Assembly (NCBI RefSeq): GCF_019443505.1
Contig: NZ_CP080377.1
Coordinates: forward strand, 4,526,001-4,590,000
DNA length: 64,000 bases
Source: Janthinobacterium sp. PAMC25594
GTDB taxonomy: Bacteria > Pseudomonadota > Gammaproteobacteria > Burkholderiales > Burkholderiaceae_D
Reading direction: 5' to 3'
The position numbers and the translations under genes are program-made. The number at the start of each line of letters is the position of its first letter. The stretch's first letter is position 1. Shown here piece by piece: positions 16,959 through 25,154 of the stretch. The notes below the pieces were generated by a model. It was not told the DNA's origin and made no database searches. It worked only from the letters and a program-made list of their open reading frames with translations.

Positions 16959-17354
16959 ATGCCACAATTTTTACAGAACATCGACCAGATCGGTCGTGCC
17001 CAGCAACGTGATGTGCTGGGTTTAGAATTTTCCGGATTTTCAGGTCACTACGCAGCAAACCCCATGCGTGAAAAGATCCTGGCGTGGCTTGAGCACAAAG
17101 GCATCGCATACATGGAATGCGGAGGCTACACCAGTGAGATGCGAATGGAATCGTATCGAGGGCAGATTTACATCGACTTGTCATACGATGTTGCGGACCC
17201 GGCTTACTTAGAGCTGGAAGCGTACCTGGAAGATGCAGATGGCACGATGCGGTGGGATGGGGTGAGGTTCACACTTTACACACTGGGCTATTGCATGAAA
17301 AATGCTCACCATGATGAGCCTGGCTTTTGGGAACGTTGGGCAGAAGGATTTTAA
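16959..17354 (+). CDS. Unknown small acidic protein
   Basis: A 131-residue protein is preceded by a good ribosome binding site (CAGGAGCGGCCT before the ATG). It is Tyr/Glu-rich with YIDLSYDVADPAYLELEAY followed by an acidic helix. No family was recognised. It is cytosolic, with no signal peptide or membrane segment. It stands alone between the integrase and a minus-strand cluster. Confidence 0.6.
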   Translation: MPQFLQNIDQIGRAQQRDVLGLEFSGFSGHYAANPMREKILAWLEHKGIAYMECGGYTSEMRMESYRGQIYIDLSYDVADPAYLELEAYLEDADGTMRWDGVRFTLYTLGYCMKNAHHDEPGFWERWAEGF

Positions 17355-17465
17355 TGCAGGTATGACGTTATCATTGCAAAGAAAATGATAACGTCATTGT
17401 TGTGGATGAAACAATTCACTGTAAATAATACAGTATCTAATGCCATTAATTTCTGTAAATTCGTT

Positions 17466-17756
17466 TCAGAAAATAGGCAGTTTTTCTCGATAAATCAGAG
17501 CGACGACAACGCAAACAAAAAATGCTGACCACCATAAAAACTCCGGCATATCTCCTATGGTAACTGCAACAAGTATTAAAAATGGTATGTATAACATAAA
17601 TGTGTGAAAAACCCACTTAACCATAAACGTCAATAAAGGCTGTATTTCAGAAATATCTGCGCCATGCTCTGCAAAGTATGCACTAAGGTCTGAGCGGCAA
17701 TGTGGGCATATTTCAGCGATCATTGAAATTTCGCCGCGACAATGTGGACATTTCAT
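17466..17756 (-). CDS. Zinc-ribbon membrane protein
   Basis: A 96-residue protein has an N-terminal zinc ribbon formed by two CPHC knuckles (CPHCRGEISMIAEICPHCRSD). Two transmembrane helices follow (about residues 43-66 and 71-89). Together with the similar protein at 18,200-18,544 and a secreted protein between them, it forms a small minus-strand group. It is probably an inner-membrane protein with a cytosolic zinc site. The function is unknown. Confidence 0.65.
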   Translation of the reverse strand: MKCPHCRGEISMIAEICPHCRSDLSAYFAEHGADISEIQPLLTFMVKWVFHTFMLYIPFLILVAVTIGDMPEFLWWSAFFVCVVVALIYREKLPIF

Positions 17757-17802
17757 ATTTTTGTTCCTTCAAATTTTTATACGAAAATTCTGGTAGATTT
17801 TT

Positions 17803-18105
17803 CTACCGAGCTATAACGGGTTTTCGATCTTTCGTGACGACCACGTTTGAGCAATCGAGTACTTGTATGCGTGCGCCAATATGCAAAGGTCCTGCTGACC
17901 AGTTTTCGTATAGATCACCATCGCAGCGATACTTAAACTTGGTTCCTGTAAATCGCAAATCAGGCAGTGGGCCACAGCGATCACAGGGAACCTCTACGTA
18001 CTGAGGACTTACTTCGATTACTTCTACGAATCGAAGACGCGACTGCTGGGCCGCGCTGGTGGACATCGTCAGTGAAAAAGCGACTAACGCAAATCTGACG
18101 CGCAT
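17803..18105 (-). CDS. Small secreted protein with conserved cysteines
   Basis: A protein of about 100 residues is read from the ATG at 18,105, preceded by AGGA; an upstream in-frame start at 18,156 has no such site. It begins with a signal peptide (MRVRFALVAFSLTMSTSAA). The mature part has cysteine pairs in VPCDRCGPLPD and single cysteines near YRCDGD and LDCSN, suggesting disulfides in the periplasm. It is unknown and lies between two zinc-ribbon membrane genes. Confidence 0.55.
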   Translation of the reverse strand: MRVRFALVAFSLTMSTSAAQQSRLRFVEVIEVSPQYVEVPCDRCGPLPDLRFTGTKFKYRCDGDLYENWSAGPLHIGARIQVLDCSNVVVTKDRKPVIAR

Positions 18106-18199
18106 GTGCAGGTATCCTTTTTGGTCAAGATGGCAGGTCGTCGCCTGTATGCGCAATGCTCATCAATAGCCTGGCTGACAAGGCGGGTACGAGTCGGAT

Positions 18200-18544
18200 T
18201 TACTTTTTCGCTAGCGCTGCGGTGCAGTTAGGGCATTCATACGTCTTCACTGAACCTGTCGTGAAGATAGCGACGCCGAGGCCGACGATTGCGTGCAGCC
18301 ACCACGGCAGAATTGATGCACCCTTCATTGACAGAACGATGTCGACAAATACCAAGATGGCGAGAGCAATAACGAGGTAAGTCAAAGATTTTTTTGATGA
18401 GACACGATCTGTTTTCTGCGCTACGCCCATCATTCCTACATAGCCGCATTCCAAGCACGTCAATTGCTCATGCTCACTGTACTTGGCTAAGTTCGCCCGG
18501 ACATGCTCCGGCAGCACTGTCATTCCCTGATTATTCTGATTCAT
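18200..18544 (-). CDS. Zinc-ribbon membrane protein, split ribbon
   Basis: A 114-residue protein has one CLECGY knuckle near residue 30 and a second CPNC knuckle near residue 103. Two transmembrane helices (about 55-72 and 80-97) lie between them, so both knuckles fall on the cytosolic side and could make one zinc ribbon. The arrangement is that of small island membrane proteins. It is transcribed away from the HTH regulator at 18,695 across a palindrome-rich gap and may be its target. The function is unknown. Confidence 0.65.
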   Translation of the reverse strand: MNQNNQGMTVLPEHVRANLAKYSEHEQLTCLECGYVGMMGVAQKTDRVSSKKSLTYLVIALAILVFVDIVLSMKGASILPWWLHAIVGLGVAIFTTGSVKTYECPNCTAALAKK

Positions 18545-18620
18545 GTGGTCTCACTTCCGCCGTGAAGATAGGCATTGAATTGCTGGAATTGGACGGCAGC
18601 GATGCCGATGAGATCATTTT

Positions 18621-18671
18621 ATAGTAACTATGCGTTATTGCACAACGTCAATATTTCTACATAGTTACTAT
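18621..18671. promoter_or_regulatory. Paired palindromic operators before the HTH regulator
   Basis: ATAGTAACTAT (18,621-18,631) and ATAGTTACTAT (18,661-18,671) are each 11-bp palindromes, and with the flanking base form a 12-bp perfect inverted repeat. Their centres are 40 bases apart, about four helical turns. They lie between the divergent genes at 18,200-18,544 and 18,695-19,135. A third palindrome, GGTAGCGTACTACC, abuts the regulator's start. This is the layout of an autoregulated repressor. Confidence 0.7.
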
Positions 18672-18694
18672 AGTAGTCGGTAGCGTACTACCAC

Positions 18695-19135
18695 ATGCAA
18701 AACACCAACGAAAACCTTCGCTTAGAGTTCAGCGAACGGCTGAAAAAAGAGTTCACCCGTGCTGGCTTACCTATCTCCAGTCCCACAGAGATTGCCAGGC
18801 AATTTAGTGAGCTTTACCCCGAGAACAAGATTGCTGCGCAAACGGTGCGCAAGTGGCTCCTGGCCGATGCAATACCTACCCAGGCGAAGTTGATGAGTCT
18901 GGCGGAATGGCTAGAGGTGTCAGCTGAGTGGCTGCGTTTTGGAACAGGCAAGCGCCGAGCTGCGAAGGCCAGCAGCAAATCTGCGGAAAGTGAAGTGGGC
19001 GTTGTGGTGGTCGGCAAGAATCAAGCTGCCATCGTGCCGGTCGTTGAACTTCTTGCGAAACTATCGCCGAAGAACATTCGCCTGGTAGAAAGCATTGTGC
19101 GCTGCGTTCTCACCAGCCAGGAAAATGGCTCGTAG
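18695..19135 (+). CDS. HTH transcriptional regulator (phage-repressor-like)
   Basis: A 146-residue protein has an N-terminal helix-turn-helix domain (residues 5-85). It contains [33 protein letters not shown] and an adjoining [15 protein letters not shown], a pattern typical of small repressors of integrated elements. A Lys/Ala linker follows, then a C-terminal helical module (116-143, [18 protein letters not shown]) that reappears in the next protein. It is flanked upstream by paired palindromic operators, so autoregulation and control of the divergent membrane-protein gene are likely. Confidence 0.75.
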   Translation: MQNTNENLRLEFSERLKKEFTRAGLPISSPTEIARQFSELYPENKIAAQTVRKWLLADAIPTQAKLMSLAEWLEVSAEWLRFGTGKRRAAKASSKSAESEVGVVVVGKNQAAIVPVVELLAKLSPKNIRLVESIVRCVLTSQENGS

Positions 19136-19245
19136 CGGGGATGATCTGATTTGTTTGCCCTGTAGATCGATTAGCAACAGGTTGCGTTGAGGTATTCGGC
19201 GTTCGCATTGACGGTATCAGCACCATCAATGACCGAAAGCCCAGC

Positions 19246-19479
19246 ATGACGAACAAAAAAACCATCACCAGCAAGAGTGTGCCTGCACAACAACCTGCGA
19301 AGTTAGACGCTGCCACGCTAAGCAATATGGCCCACCAGCCGAAATCGTCATGCATCGTGCCGCATGATGATGCGCTTCAGCGTATCGCCGATATGGTCGC
19401 GAAGCTATCCCCATCCAACGTGGATCTGGTCACTAACATCATCCGTGTGATTTTTGATCAGCAGACGTCTGAGAAATAA
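19246..19479 (+). CDS. Small protein sharing the regulator's C-terminal module
   Basis: A 77-residue protein has no HTH. Residues 46-74 (MVAKLSPSNVDLVTNIIRVI) match the C-terminal module of the regulator just upstream. The shared part may be a dimerisation surface, so this could be a partner or antagonist of the regulator forming mixed dimers. That is inference from sequence similarity and adjacency, 110 bases apart on the same strand. Confidence 0.5.
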   Translation: MTNKKTITSKSVPAQQPAKLDAATLSNMAHQPKSSCIVPHDDALQRIADMVAKLSPSNVDLVTNIIRVIFDQQTSEK

Positions 19480-19496
19480 GGTCTTATAGTTGAATT

Positions 19497-19522
19497 GCTG
19501 GGGCTGCACTAGCAGCCCCAGC
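19497..19522. terminator. Perfect 11-bp hairpin after the small regulator-like genes
   Basis: GCTGGGGCTGC pairs exactly with GCAGCCCCAGC around ACTA, 18 bases after the stop codon at 19,479. There is no T run, so it is a candidate weak terminator or mRNA-stabilising hairpin. Confidence 0.5.
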
Positions 19523-19590
19523 TGTCCACCGTTCTGCTATCATCGTTGGCACTTTTATTTTCATGCCAACACGACAAGCGGACGAATTCT

Positions 19591-19884
19591 ATGATTGAAC
19601 TGAACTACACTGGCATGGCATTTGATGAGCAAGAACTGATTGACACCATCAAAGCGTCAAAGAGGACCTATATGGTGCAGGGCCAACGTGTCGTGACATT
19701 GGGAAATCATCCCAAGAAAAATTCGTTCGACGTATGGTTGCGTAAGCGTTTCCCGAAAAAGCAGGATACCAAGCTTGCTGACAATTATGTGATCGATGCA
19801 CTGCTTAAGACAGGAAAGTTCACTGCAACGAATGATATCTGCCCGGACAGCGGGCGCTTATGTAAGTCGATTCGCCTCGCGTGA
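19591..19884 (+). CDS. Unknown small basic protein
   Basis: A 97-residue protein starts from the ATG at 19,591 with a GGA eight bases upstream; an in-frame start at 19,546 adds an unlikely tail. The centre is basic (GNHPKKNSFDVWLRKRFPKK) and the C-terminus has LLKTGKFTATNDICPDSGRL. It may bind nucleic acid. No family was recognised. It is followed by a gene-free region with related palindromes. Confidence 0.5.
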   Translation: MIELNYTGMAFDEQELIDTIKASKRTYMVQGQRVVTLGNHPKKNSFDVWLRKRFPKKQDTKLADNYVIDALLKTGKFTATNDICPDSGRLCKSIRLA

Positions 19885-19935
19885 ACTGATCGTAGACATT
19901 TAGAGAGCTATCACAGACCACGGCTTTAGAACGAC

Positions 19936-20029
19936 TAGAAACGTTTCTAAGGCGTGGAGTGAGATAGAGATGCATCGACGCGCCGAATCGAAATGAAATC
20001 GTTTCTAGGCGTCTTAAAATCGATTTCTA
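19936..20029. promoter_or_regulatory. Three related palindromic sites (TAGAAACGTTTCTA type)
   Basis: TAGAAACGTTTCTA (19,936-19,949) is a perfect 14-bp palindrome. Degenerate versions follow at 19,994-20,007 (TGAAATCGTTTCTA) and 20,016-20,029 (AAAATCGATTTCTA). Repeated half-sites of TTTCTA form suggest an operator array. It lies between the gene ending at 19,884 and the nuclease gene at 20,302. Confidence 0.6.
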
Positions 20030-20301
20030 GCAAGGTCAAGATCAAGATTATCCTGACATAATAGTTAGTCAAGCACCCTAACAAATAAAATATGGTGCCT
20101 CAAATTTGCTCTAATAGTAGGCACTTTTATAGGCATCAAATTTTGATGGCTATGTTCGCCTATCTGCCGCCCACACCTATTTTTGTAGGGTACTGAAAAC
20201 AGTACTGTTAAAATTCAGTCGTATAAAGAATAGTATATTCAACTATGGTCGGCGTAAAAAATCAAAACACCATTCGCACTATATTTGATTTAGGAGTTTT
20301 T

Positions 20302-21057
20302 ATGTTTCATCAGGATGCCTGGCCAATTCTCGGACATTATGTATATGCGTTGTTCGATCCAAACAAACCGAATCAGCCGTTTTACGTCGGTAAGGGTGTT
20401 GGAAATCGGGTTTTCGCACACGCTCGTGGTCAGTTGACACGACTTGAATCAGATGAATTTATGTCAGCCAAACAGGAAGTTATCTTGCAGATACTTAAGG
20501 CTGGCAAAGAGGTGATTCATAAAATTGTTCGCTACGGCATGTCACATGAGGAAGCAATCAAAGTTGAAGCCTCTCTTATCGATATGATCAATCATATCGA
20601 ACCTGGAACATTGAAAAATGAAATATCAGGTCATGGAGTGGCTGAGGGTATTATTGACGCTCGCGACTTAAAGTCGGCATTGAGTGCACCAAAGCTGGAT
20701 AATCTTGAGGAACTTCCATTACTAATTATTAAGATTGAGCGTAAGTGGAGCGACCTGCTAGAGCTGAACAATGATAGTCCGATTTCCATTAATCGTTCTG
20801 ATATTTTTAATGCCGTTAAGGGTAATTTGGTCTTAAGCGTTCGGCGAGCCAAGGAGGCTGCATGTGTACTCGCTGTGGCACGTGGTATTGTGCGCGGCGT
20901 ATTTGTACCGTCTGACTGGGAGACGGTCAGCCATAACAATCGAAAGCAAATGATAGGAGAGCTGGATGCGGCTGAGTATCAATATTTTGTTGGTAAATCA
21001 GTTGCACACTTTTTTACAAACGGTAGTCAGAATCCGATCAAATATATATGTTGCTAA
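20302..21057 (+). CDS. GIY-YIG nuclease domain protein (LEM-3-like)
   Basis: A protein of about 251 residues starts from the ATG at 20,302, with a strong AGGAG six bases upstream that favours it over the ATG at 20,245. The N-terminal domain is a GIY-YIG endonuclease of the LEM-3-like type: HYVYALFDP, then FYVGKGVGNRVFAHARG with the Arg, and a Glu in EAIKVEASLID. The C-terminal half (about 130-251) is unrecognised and contains SVRRAKEAACVLAVARGIVRGVF. Stand-alone members occur on islands and may take part in defence or element biology. Its role here is unknown. Confidence 0.75.
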   Translation: MFHQDAWPILGHYVYALFDPNKPNQPFYVGKGVGNRVFAHARGQLTRLESDEFMSAKQEVILQILKAGKEVIHKIVRYGMSHEEAIKVEASLIDMINHIEPGTLKNEISGHGVAEGIIDARDLKSALSAPKLDNLEELPLLIIKIERKWSDLLELNNDSPISINRSDIFNAVKGNLVLSVRRAKEAACVLAVARGIVRGVFVPSDWETVSHNNRKQMIGELDAAEYQYFVGKSVAHFFTNGSQNPIKYICC

Positions 21058-21218
21058 TTTAGATATATGATGGCGCTAGCTACTTTATATGTTTGCTAGA
21101 AGCAGGGTATGCTACTCGCCAGATGCTTTTCTATTAGGTAAGTAGCCGTTGAATAAAGGGTTAGGATACTACGGCATCTTTTGCCGCAGCATCTAACGAT
21201 TCTTGTGAACGTGCGTAA

Positions 21219-21506
21219 TTACTTGATCAAGTACTGATCCTTATCCTTACCTTCCAGCCATCTTGGCGGACGACCACGACCTGTCCAGGTCTCGCCAGTA
21301 GCATCATCGCGATACTTCACTGCGACTGGGCTGTGAGCCTTGACCGCCTTCGTTTTGGTCTCCTTGAGGTCGTCGATGCTCAGACCATATTCCTTCATGA
21401 TGCCGGCGATTTGTGCTTTTGCACCTGCGAGTTCGTTCTTACGTGCTGCTTCCGCGAGCTGTTGCAATTCTGCGATCTTCGCGGTGTACTCCTGATACGT
21501 GGTCAT
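21219..21506 (-). CDS. H-NS family nucleoid-associated protein
   Basis: A 95-residue protein has an N-terminal coiled-coil oligomerisation region (residues 1-45, [20 protein letters not shown]) and the C-terminal AT-hook-like DNA-binding motif [15 protein letters not shown] of the H-NS family of betaproteobacteria. H-NS proteins bind AT-rich DNA and silence foreign genes. Its location in the AT-rich accessory region, rather than in the core, suggests an element-borne silencer of this DNA. Confidence 0.88.
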   Translation of the reverse strand: MTTYQEYTAKIAELQQLAEAARKNELAGAKAQIAGIMKEYGLSIDDLKETKTKAVKAHSPVAVKYRDDATGETWTGRGRPPRWLEGKDKDQYLIK

Positions 21507-22012
21507 GTATTTTCCTTTGTAGTGTGGTTGCAGATGATACTTTACGCGATTTTTGTAATATGATCCAAATCTAATGAATTTTTTCTATGGCGATCAGCGA
21601 CATAAGTAGCTAAAATAATGAATTTAATAATAAAAAATATATTTATTTTCTTAAAAATGTAAGTAAAAATAATTTATTAAAAATTTCTTTATTGTGAATT
21701 TTCAATTCATAAAAAATTGTCGACATATGTTGGTAATTTATGTAGACTGGAGCGTACTATTGTTAGGCATTATAGCTAGCTAAGAAACTGAAGGCAGGAC
21801 GTTTGACAGGAATAGGTCAAGGAAGTCGTAGCAGCCAGTTCGAGCGAGTGTGAGGCCATTTTTAATGAAGAGTTAATTTATTCTTATCTTATTGAGTTAA
21901 GCCAAGATAAACTTATTTTTATGCTCTGAATGATTCATGGATTTTTATATAATTCAATTTTCGCATATTTAACTTAATTTTAAATTTACCATTATATTTT
22001 AAGGTGTTTGCT
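21507..22012. other. Very AT-rich gene-free stretch
   Basis: About 500 bases with A/T runs separate the H-NS gene from the DGQHR gene and hold no supported reading frame. It is a likely site for H-NS binding and for promoters of both genes. No clear repeat or palindrome was seen. Confidence 0.5.
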
Positions 22013-23008
22013 ATGGCAACTGCAAAAAAGAAAGATACAGCTATAAGTTATCCATGTTTGCTTATTTCGCAAAATAATCACAGATTTTATTTAACTTCTA
22101 TACCAGTTGCAGATATATTTAAATATTGTTTTGTATCAACTCGTGATGATGATAACTTGCAGGGGTTTCAGCGGCAATTAAGTAAGCCACGAGCGGACGA
22201 TATAGCTAAATACTTAGATCAAGGAGTTGGCTCAATTCCAACAAATATAGTTTTATCTGCGCAAGAAGATGCAAAGTTAAAATATAATGCCAGAAATAAA
22301 GCCATATCTTTTGAGCGGTTAGATAAATCTTTTTTAGTGCTGGATGGCCAGCATAGGTTGTGGGGATATCAAATTTGCCTGGAAAGATTTAAGAAAGACC
22401 ATCGTGTTCCTCTTTCTATTTATGAAAACCTAAGCCGTACTGAGGAGACTCGTCTTTTTATTGATATTAATACTAAGCAAGTTGGTGTTCCAGCAGCATT
22501 GTTGCTTGATATTAAACAACTCGCTCAAATTGAAGGAGAGCGTGACACCACACTTAGAGAATTATTTGATGGAGTTAAAAAGACGCCAAATTTGAATTTT
22601 AGCGGATTATTAAGTCCATCGAAATCTGTAGTTGGAAAAGTTTCTCGGGTCACTTTTAATAGAGCGGTTGGTCAAGCTTTAGATTCTTCCGTCTTGCAAG
22701 GCCTTGATAAGAAAAAAAAGCTCACTTTGCTTATAAATTATATCAAGGCATTCGAAAATGTTTTAGATGACCAAAAATTACTTACACGGAGTGCATTCCT
22801 TGAGGCAATTTTTGATGTTTTTGAGCAGGCTGTTCGTCAAAGCTTGTTGAGTTACAAGAACGCGAAGACAGAAAGCATTCAGAAAGTTATCAGCCCAATC
22901 GCAAAATATTCTTATGGAGATTCCACACTTCGATCAGTGGGGCAGGTAAAAAAAGCAGTGAGAAGCGCTCTTGCTGGCTCAATTAGTATTGCCCCTAATA
23001 TGTTGTAA
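22013..23008 (+). CDS. DGQHR-domain protein (DndB-related)
   Basis: A 331-residue protein is read from the ATG at 22,013, preceded by AAGG; a GTG nine bases upstream is in frame. It carries the family signature DGQHR at residues 111-115 (FLVLDGQHRLWGYQ), preceded by RQLSKPRADDIAKYL and followed by LFIDINTKQVGVP. DGQHR proteins include DndB, linked to phosphorothioate DNA modification, and many partners of unknown island systems. No dndCDE genes are here. The next gene starts 11 bases after its stop and is split by an IS, so the pair was probably one operon. A defence role is inferred, not shown. Confidence 0.8.
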   Translation: MATAKKKDTAISYPCLLISQNNHRFYLTSIPVADIFKYCFVSTRDDDNLQGFQRQLSKPRADDIAKYLDQGVGSIPTNIVLSAQEDAKLKYNARNKAISFERLDKSFLVLDGQHRLWGYQICLERFKKDHRVPLSIYENLSRTEETRLFIDINTKQVGVPAALLLDIKQLAQIEGERDTTLRELFDGVKKTPNLNFSGLLSPSKSVVGKVSRVTFNRAVGQALDSSVLQGLDKKKKLTLLINYIKAFENVLDDQKLLTRSAFLEAIFDVFEQAVRQSLLSYKNAKTESIQKVISPIAKYSYGDSTLRSVGQVKKAVRSALAGSISIAPNML

Positions 23009-23450
23009 AGGGCGCCCAATGGCAAAAAATCCTGGACCGGTAGTTAGATATTTGTCTGAAAAGTTACTTGATGCAATTCCTGAATTTACCGAACTGGAAC
23101 CATTCAGAGACAAGAACTTAAACAATTGGAGAATGAATGGAGCTTATTCCTTTCATAGTGCTACGAGTAAGTCATTTAAATTGGTAGTGAACTCTAGAGA
23201 ATATGCTGCTGTTATTTTTGCAGATGCACAGCATCTACTAAATCACGCAAGTGAGCATCGAGCCCACGTATTGGATAATAGTTTAACGACGGAGCCAAGT
23301 CCTAGTTGGACATTTGTTTCGCTTTATTATTTTTCTCTATTTATTGCAATGGCATGGTCTAGAGTCTCCAATAATGCAGTGTTATATTTGGACAAGGATG
23401 CAATTAAAGAGTTTTGTGGAACTGTAGTAGGTCTGCCGGGTGGTGGTGCC

Positions 23451-23456
23451 TTTAGG
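23451..23456. repeat. Target-site duplication, left (TTTAGG)
   Basis: TTTAGG directly precedes the IS481-family element and is repeated at 24,552-24,557 directly after it. The two copies and the restored reading frame define the exact insertion. Confidence 0.85.
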
Positions 23457-24447
23457 TGTCAAGACCGGCCTGGTTATATACGCGTTTAACGAATAATTCC
23501 GGCTTTTTCTCCTGCCATTTCTTCATCGCCTGAATCGGTGTTGCGTTATCCAAGGCGCGCTGGGGAATGTTGTGGTTGTAGATTTTCAGGTAATTGCGCA
23601 GCGTCGATTCCAGTTCGGCCCGGGAGCCGAAACGAGTCTGGTTGACGACCTCGCTGATACGGCCATTGAAGCGTTCGACCATGCCGTTGGTTTGCGGGTG
23701 ACGCGGCGGAATCAATCGATGTTCGATCACCAATTGCTTGCACAGCACGTCAAAGACATGCTTGCCGCTCGGGATACGGTCGCCGCTGACAGGGTCTTTT
23801 TTCTTGCTGGTAAAACGGTCGGTGAACTGGCTGCCGTTGTCAGTGAGTAGTTTGACGATGGTGATCGGGCAAGCATTTTTCAGTTTGAGCAGGAAGTCGG
23901 TACTGCTGCTGTCGGACTGGTTGGCATAGATTTCCATGAAGACCCAGCGTGTGGCGCGGTCAATGGCGACGAACAGGTAACGGCGTTCGGTTTCATCGAG
24001 CATCTGCGGTAAGTACTTGATATCCATATGTAAAAAGCCCGGCTCGTAGTCCTTGAACGACTTTTTGGTAACCGGTTTGTCGTCTTCGAGTGCGGCCATT
24101 TTAAGCAAACTGGAGACACCATGGCGCCGCAAGCAGCGGCCCAGGGCGCCACGCGAAAGCGCCGGGTTGACGAACTCACGCGCCACCGCCAGCAAGTCGT
24201 CGGTGGGCAAAAGCAAGGTGGTGCGTAGCGCGATGACGACCAGTTCCTGCGCTGGCGTCAGCGTCGTATGCATGGTGTGGGGCCGGTGCGAACGGTCCTC
24301 GGCGCTGTCGCGGTTCTGCCATTTACGGATCGTCAGGCGGCTCACGTTATAGCGCTCGGCAAGCTCCCGTTGGGGCAGTGTCGAGTTGCGGATTTCTTCC
24401 CGGATCAGGTGGGTGGTGCGGGCTCGGCTGTGAAGGGCTTGGGTCAT
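23452..24447 (-). CDS. IS481-family transposase
   Basis: This 331-residue DDE transposase has an N-terminal helix-turn-helix (LPQRELAERYNVSRLTIRKW, residues 22-45) and an integrase core with catalytic residues in HMDIKYL, LLTDNGSQFT and NGMVERFNGR. Its stop codon lies close to the left end of the element, slightly beyond the IS tip. The reading frame is intact, so mobility is plausible. High GC contrasts with the AT-rich host gene and marks a recent arrival. Confidence 0.92.
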   Translation of the reverse strand: MTQALHSRARTTHLIREEIRNSTLPQRELAERYNVSRLTIRKWQNRDSAEDRSHRPHTMHTTLTPAQELVVIALRTTLLLPTDDLLAVAREFVNPALSRGALGRCLRRHGVSSLLKMAALEDDKPVTKKSFKDYEPGFLHMDIKYLPQMLDETERRYLFVAIDRATRWVFMEIYANQSDSSSTDFLLKLKNACPITIVKLLTDNGSQFTDRFTSKKKDPVSGDRIPSGKHVFDVLCKQLVIEHRLIPPRHPQTNGMVERFNGRISEVVNQTRFGSRAELESTLRNYLKIYNHNIPQRALDNATPIQAMKKWQEKKPELFVKRVYNQAGLDT

Positions 24448-24551
24448 GGCGCTGGCGGTGAGGTGACAGGAATCAACAGTGTACTCAACAGGCGCCTGGC
24501 TTTGAAGTAGGGCAAGCTGCGAATAGGAATATGATCACCCAATTCTAAACA
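23457..24551 (-). mobile_element. IS481-family insertion sequence, complete
   Basis: The element of 1,095 bases begins TGTCAAGACCGG and ends, read inward from the other side, TGTTTAGAATTGG. The imperfect terminal inverted repeats agree at about 15 of the first 26 positions, with the TGT...ACA ends typical of the family. It is flanked by a 6-bp duplication, encodes one transposase and looks intact. Confidence 0.87.
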
Positions 24552-24557
24552 TTTAGG
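24552..24557. repeat. Target-site duplication, right (TTTAGG)
   Basis: This is the second copy of TTTAGG, directly after the element's ACA end. It joins in frame to GCGGTTGCATCG of the interrupted gene. Confidence 0.85.
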
Positions 24558-25154
24558 GCGGTTGCATCGACTGATCCGTTAACAGGTGTCACGGTGGTAG
24601 AGTTTAAGAAGGCTCCCACTAGCCATTTCCATGAGACAGCTTGGATAACTTTGAATAATGAGATTTCTTCCACTGAAAGATGGGTGAAAAATCTATCTGC
24701 TTCCAGAAAGGCAACTTCAGAAGAGGAGTTAGCGCTGCGCGCATTACGTCTTTTCAATGGATTTACTTTTGATGATCCTTTAATTTGGCCGAGTAGATTA
24801 CGAAATGCCATTAATTATAGACCCGGTTATAGCTATCGTTCTGTCCTTAACCACAATTTTCTTAAAATTAGATCTAAAGCATCTAGGCCTGCATATATGA
24901 CCTTGGATGAAGTAATTTCCGAAGGTGAGGCCGCTAAAACCTCATTGCGTGGTGTGCGAGATATTTTGGATTTTCCAAATGAGGCAGTAAGTTTACTTAT
25001 TGCTCAAAGTATAATTGTTGAGAATTTTACTGAGAACGCATTGTTGAATATCTGTGCAATACGGGATTTAGATTGTTCTGCCAGAAGAATGCGTGTTAAA
25101 TATAATAGATTAATGTTGGTTAAAGATAGTATGCTGAAACCATTGCCACTGTAA

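Larger units (their letters stand above)
23019..25154 (+). pseudogene. DGQHR partner gene split by an IS481-family element
   Basis: The gene starts at 23,019 with AAAGGG upstream. It runs to TTTAGG at 23,451-23,456 and resumes at 24,558 after the IS and a second TTTAGG. Removing the IS and one copy of the hexamer restores one frame of about 344 residues (GLPGGGAFR then AVASTDPLTGV). The N-terminal half is globular (SFKLVVNSREYAAVIFADAQ, then SLYYFSLFIAMAW) and the C-terminal half helical (RLRNAINYRPGYSYRSVLNH). The family is unknown. Unlike most decayed genes it has no other lesion, so the interruption appears recent. Confidence 0.85.

Noticed and set aside
22013..23008. Complete Dnd phosphorothioation operon
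   Set aside because: Only the DGQHR-type gene is present. No dndC, dndD or dndE-like gene was found nearby.
24490..24490. Alternative right end of the IS481 element at ACTCAACA
   Set aside because: It has no matching flanking duplication. The ACA end at 24,551 gives TTTAGG on both sides and restores the reading frame.
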